Shown here one piece after another: positions 63,258-64,000 of a stretch of 64,000 nucleotides of DNA. Origin of the DNA: Zunongwangia profunda SM-A87. Its GTDB lineage: Bacteria > Bacteroidota > Bacteroidia > Flavobacteriales > Flavobacteriaceae. The notes below the pieces were generated by a model. That model saw nothing but the letters and a program-made list of their open reading frames with translations. It did no database searches and was not told where the DNA came from. The stretch lies in the NCBI RefSeq assembly GCF_000023465.1, contig NC_014041.1:682001-746000 (forward strand). The letters run 5' to 3'. The position numbers and the translations under genes are program-made. The stretch's first letter is position 1; every line of letters starts with the position of its first letter.

Positions 63258-63705
63258 TCTAGTAGAAGTACTTTGTTTGCGCAAAAGAATATTCATTTTC
63301 AAGCGGGAGTCCATCTAAAAGAAGCAAAAATGATAATAATTTATAATGTACTATATTCGATATAATATCGGAGATCTAAAAAATATAGAGTTGATGAAAT
63401 ATTAAAAAGAAATTGTGTTGAAAAAAATGAATTAAAAATTAATTTACAGAGATCTATTCCAGCCAGAAATAAATATATTTTTTTAAAGTTAATCTACTTA
63501 AGATGCACCAAAATTGCTAGCTAGTATATTACGGAATAACTGCTAGGGAGATTTTCCTTTATAACCAGCGATATAAGTAAAATTTATCAGGTTTTTGTGA
63601 AGAAATAGAGTTCTATTTAATCTATTGTGATTTCAACTAATCGCCTTAGTGCTTGCGCCAAATTAGTATTAAAAAAACAGAATAGTAAAGAAGTAAAAGG
63701 CTTTT
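63258..63705. other. Non-coding stretch between the second SusD gene and rnhB
   Basis: About 450 bases, very AT-rich, with no supported ORF, RNA gene or hairpin besides scattered short palindromes (e.g. around TATATTCGATATAATATCGGA at 63351-63371). There is no homology to the rnhB duplication on this side until 63709. Confidence 0.5.
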
Positions 63706-64000
63706 TTATAATTCTAATTCCAGCTGCTCTGGTAAAAGTTTAAAACTTTTCCGGTGGTATTTTGTAATTCCGTATTTTCTGATGGCTTCCCGGTGTTCTT
63801 TTGTAGGGTAACCCTTATTCTTTTTCCAATTATACATGGGGTACTCCTCATGAATACTCTCCATATATTCATCCCGATAGGTTTTGGCTAAAATCGAAGC
63901 AGCAGCTATACTCAAATATTTATCATCACCTTTTACAATACATTCATAAGCTATATTTTTAAATGGTTTGAACCTGTTACCATCTACTATAATATGTTCG
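63706..64000 (-). CDS. rnhB: Ribonuclease HII, C-terminal part (runs off the right edge)
   Basis: RNase HII removes ribonucleotides from DNA and RNA in RNA/DNA hybrids. The minus-strand frame is open to the window edge and reads [20 protein letters not shown], then [19 protein letters not shown], then [15 protein letters not shown], then [18 protein letters not shown] and [17 protein letters not shown]. The DGN and RD positions correspond to active-site acidic residues in the family. The conserved SIAAAS is intact here, unlike in the broken copy, so this is probably the working gene. The N-terminal half lies outside the window. Confidence 0.93.
   Translation of the reverse strand, partial: EHIIVDGNRFKPFKNIAYECIVKGDDKYLSIAAASILAKTYRDEYMESIHEEYPMYNWKKNKGYPTKEHREAIRKYGITKYHRKSFKLLPEQLELEL

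Noticed and set aside
63079..63318. Plus-strand frame covering the end of the second SusD gene
   Set aside because: It lies in a shifted frame over the SusD C-terminus and its terminator, so it is a shadow.
58135..63705. Transposon carrying the second SusC/SusD pair
   Set aside because: No transposase, integrase or terminal inverted repeats were found; the flanking direct repeat is far longer than a target-site duplication.

Overview
This window looks like a chromosomal segment of a marine-type member of the Flavobacteriaceae (Bacteroidota). The evidence is low GC, almost no Shine-Dalgarno sites, promoter-like boxes of the TTG-N(17-23)-TAnnTTTG kind, paired SusC/SusD genes, the family-specific XrtF exosortase pair, a GYDIA-type GHMP kinase beside a class II HMG-CoA reductase, and the purH-mreBCD-mrdA-rodA order. 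The genus was not determined.

Layout. 1-284: the end of a DnaE-type polymerase, then a tRNA-Phe on the opposite strand. 557-8167: coaX, an outer membrane protein, a TPR protein, lptC, a small membrane protein and a CNNM/CorC protein in one tightly packed operon, followed by a PpiD-like folding factor. 8325-10561: a mevalonate-pathway pair (GHMP kinase, HMG-CoA reductase) on the minus strand. 10751-14954: dipeptidyl peptidase IV, a POT peptide transporter and a thioredoxin-like protein. 14987-20234 (minus): comEC, a frameshifted NlpC/P60 lipoprotein, lpxB, a small membrane protein and surE. 20381-22522: a tail-specific protease. 23220-30276 (minus): the elongasome operon headed by purH. 30423-33473: an ABC permease, a GAF/fRMsr protein and the exosortase F pair.

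33680-47181 is a copper-handling island, all on the plus strand: a Cys-rich HYC_CC_PP protein, a CusA-type RND pump, a TolC-type channel, a CusB-type adaptor with an N-terminal metal-binding and a C-terminal DUF3347 domain, a stand-alone DUF3347 lipoprotein, an AraC-type regulator whose N-terminus resembles an HMA metal domain, a four-helix-bundle Cys-rich copper protein, a CopA ATPase with four metal-binding modules, and an eight-or-so-helix permease. Together they suggest a full path of sensing, sequestration, inner-membrane export, periplasmic capture and trans-envelope efflux of Cu(I)/Ag(I). Two perfect intercistronic hairpins sit directly before the regulator and before copA.

47246-53272: a Spy/CpxP-like protein, a zinc metalloprotease, lysS, a YqaE/Pmp3 protein and lipB. 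53468-63185: two tandem SusC/SusD nutrient-uptake pairs without any neighbouring carbohydrate enzyme. The second pair is flanked by a 261-bp direct repeat made of the 3' end of rnhB: a broken copy at 57859-58134 and an apparently intact copy entering from the right edge at 63706-64000. This points to insertion or duplication at the rnhB 3' end. Two genes (the C40 lipoprotein and the TolC protein) look interrupted by a single missing base near six-base homopolymers, which could be real decay or sequence error.
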